In this document: positions 60,247 through 62,000 of the stretch, one piece after another | Numbering within the stretch: position 1 is the first letter of the stretch | Layout of the letters: every line of letters starts with the position of its first letter | Assembly: GCA_002633005.1 (NCBI GenBank) | Contig: NMRA01000258.1 | Coordinates: forward strand, 95,288 to 157,287 | Reading direction: 5' to 3' | Source: Phoronis australis | Lineage: Eukaryota > Phoronida > Phoronidae | Length of the DNA: 62,000 bases | Notes under the pieces: generated by a model | Told to the model about the DNA's origin: nothing | The model's input: only the letters and a program-made list of their open reading frames with translations | Database searches by the model: none | Program-made: the position numbers and the translations under genes

Positions 60247-61143
60247 CAGTCATCACAACAAACAATGATTAACTGACTATGGCAACTGTCGCGAGGTCGA
60301 CATCGGCCAGTACCTCAATTAACAGGTATCAGCATTGTAAAATAATTGTTTAAATAATAACAAAACATACCTTTGTTTAAAGTCATGCTTACTTCCCCTC
60401 GTAGAAGCACCCTTTTAATGCAATCTCAGATTCAGTTGTCCCGGCTGCAAGCCATTTCACCATGTATTTAAAGGGTTCGCGCAGTCGAGGTTGCTAATCT
60501 ATCACCACTAGTACACGCGCGCCCTCTAGTAATGTAAAGATTGTCGAATAGGCTCATTGACCGATTGTTTTTTGAAATTTGAAAATAAAAGAAAATGCTT
60601 TGATAGAAAAAAAATAAAAATTTCAACGAACAAACCCTAAAAATACCTGGTGAGCAGATTGAATTCTGTTTCAGTAGCAGAGAACCACTTTCAATATTGC
60701 ATGTACTGTTTATGATGTTCCAGGTCTCTTTTTAACGCACGTTTATCTATTAAAATAGATAAACGTGCATTACGATTTATCGTTAATAGCGTCGCAGCAC
60801 ATCTATAACGCGTACGATTTCAATTGGTCACATTTTCGATAGAACGTAACGCACGTGCTACCCTTAATAGCAAACTAACCCAGTGTCTGATGTGGCCGCG
60901 TAATCCGAGTTTCCGTAAACGCAAACCTCTCAAGTAACATTAGAGCTCATCTGTTCGTATTTTGTATAATCGGTGCTACGAAAGCGGGTGATTCAAAGAG
61001 TATCTAGTAATTGAAGCGTAGCTACTAATGGACTAGCATAGGCCTAATGCCGCCGGACTCATAAAAAATTGATAATACGAAACAATGTGCTGGAATTTAA
61101 AGTTGTTGACATCCAATAAATATTGATATAGTTCGATGAGGAC
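60247..61143. promoter_or_regulatory. CpG-richer divergent region between two candidate genes
   Basis: CG dinucleotides are visibly denser at 60480-60560 and 60730-60980 than elsewhere in the window. A cacgtg E-box lies at 60852-60857 and an attgg (inverted CCAAT) near 60815. A minus-strand candidate gene ends its coding start at 60246 and a plus-strand candidate exon starts at 61144. Promoter activity is inferred. Confidence 0.35.
60737..60768. repeat. Perfect 15-bp palindrome with 2-nt loop
   Basis: gcacgtttatctatt and its exact reverse complement aatagataaacgtgc are separated by aa. It lies in the CpG-richer intergenic stretch; a diverged gcacgtgc follows at 60851. Confidence 0.9.
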
Positions 61144-61277
61144 ATGATAAATAAAGAGAGCACCTTCATCGACTTCACCAGTCAGCTATACCTGCGCTAC
61201 AGCTTTGTTCAGGAGAGCTATATCCCTGTTAAAGATGCTTTCATTTCTGGTCTTAATATCTATGCCACAGAACTTGG
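61144..61277 (+). CDS. Candidate first coding exon of an unknown gene, running off the right edge
   Basis: ATG 61144 opens a frame of 44 codons plus two bases, ending at a strong donor (acttgg/gtaagt). It contains TFIDFTSQLYLRYSFVQESY and DAFISGLNIYATEL. An in-frame tag lies five codons upstream, so this ATG is the first. Codon use and amino-acid mix look like a real folded protein rather than chance. I do not recognise the family, and no second exon is evident in 61278-62000. Confidence 0.45.
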
Positions 61278-62000
61278 GTAAGTTTTCACAAAGAACCAAC
61301 GTTAATGAGTAATGCTCAGATTTTTTTATTTATTATGAAAGAAAGTAACAATATGTTTCGCCCATCCTTTTTCTAAACAAATGTTGAATTGAAATCTAAT
61401 TAAGCAATAGTAAGTCGACCCATATAAGGCTGCTGCTAGAGACAAGCTCCGACCATTTCTGTTCATCCTCGCCCCATGCGGTTTCTTTTTGAGAAACCAT
61501 CTGACATAATCCATTCTACTAATAGATGACGTTGTACAGAATATCAGGTTGTAAAATGTGGATGAACCGTTAGCGAAATCTTTCTTGCTCATCAAATATT
61601 CTAAATGGCAATACCTTTGCAATTAGTGGAAGTTATTGCCTCTAATTCATTCAGTTTCACCATGATGTTTTATAGTCACCGTTTGTTTGAACACATGTAC
61701 ATGTACAAATGCGATTAGACATATTGTTCTAGCCAAACACAGTAATCCAACTTGTTTGTGTAGAGTCGGAAATCCTTACAAATTATGCTGCACGTTTTTG
61801 AGGCTCTTGCGTTGGCAAGTAGTGGAAGGTTTATATCCAAATCCTTTAAATTAAAAGTTTTTAAACAATTTGAAGTATTAATCGAATAATTCAAAATTGT
61901 TATTTGTATTTTTGTTCTTGCCGACGTTTCTTCGTCGGTCTGAGGATAACAATTATAAAGATAAAATATTTTAATCACTTATCTGCATGTATATTCATTT
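61278..62000. other. Probable intron, no feature recognised
   Basis: This sequence follows the donor of the candidate exon at 61144-61277. Open frames on the minus strand are AT-rich and unlike known proteins. Confidence 0.35.

Noticed and set aside
60371-60480. Possible first exon on the minus strand with MTLNK before a donor
   Set aside because: No in-frame acceptor joins it to the exon at 60094-60246 because a stop codon precedes that ATG. At best it is a non-coding leader exon.
1-62000. CRISPR arrays, prokaryotic operons, rRNA genes and intact tRNA genes
   Set aside because: The tandem repeats have no unique spacers, all real genes are intron-rich, and no complete cloverleaf or rRNA signature was seen.

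Overview
The window is nuclear DNA of an invertebrate animal. It is AT-rich, its coding exons are short and have canonical GT-AG splice sites, its introns run from about 0.1 to 3 kb, and it is full of minisatellites and small non-autonomous transposons. The gene content (alpha-adaptin, a giant doublecortin/ricin-like protein, and secreted CNTNAP-type fibrinogen-like proteins) fits a marine invertebrate such as a hemichordate or amphioxus. The phylum cannot be fixed from the sequence alone.

Layout. (1) 1-12.6 kb, minus strand: the 5' two thirds of an AP-2 complex alpha-adaptin gene. Fifteen coding exons were resolved (594 codons, every junction in phase). The rest of the trunk end, the hinge and the ear lie beyond the left edge. 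(2) 12.6-15.9 kb: divergent intergenic and 5' UTR region with a perfect CRE palindrome and two CCAAT boxes. (3) 15.9-48.6 kb, plus strand: a complete DCDC1 (DCDC5) orthologue. Thirty-eight coding exons, all junction phases consistent, give 1888 residues with six doublecortin-like units and two ricin-B-like regions. (4) 50.5-56.7 kb: two head-to-head paralogous two-exon genes, each encoding a signal peptide, a short coiled coil and a CNTNAP-like fibrinogen domain. (5) 57-58 kb: a roughly 300-bp satellite built from two alternating half-units. (6) 58.4-62 kb: sparse sequence with a THAP-like exon relic, a candidate small membrane protein gene on the minus strand, and a candidate first exon of an unknown gene running off the right edge.

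How the parts relate. Alpha-adaptin (clathrin endocytosis) and DCDC1 (a microtubule-binding family linked to cytokinesis and membrane traffic) share an upstream region and may share a promoter. The two fibrinogen-like genes are an independent local duplication. The most unusual feature is that several intronic minisatellites in both large genes contain copies of the adjoining splice junction. They lay down series of donor-like or acceptor-like decoys next to real exons.
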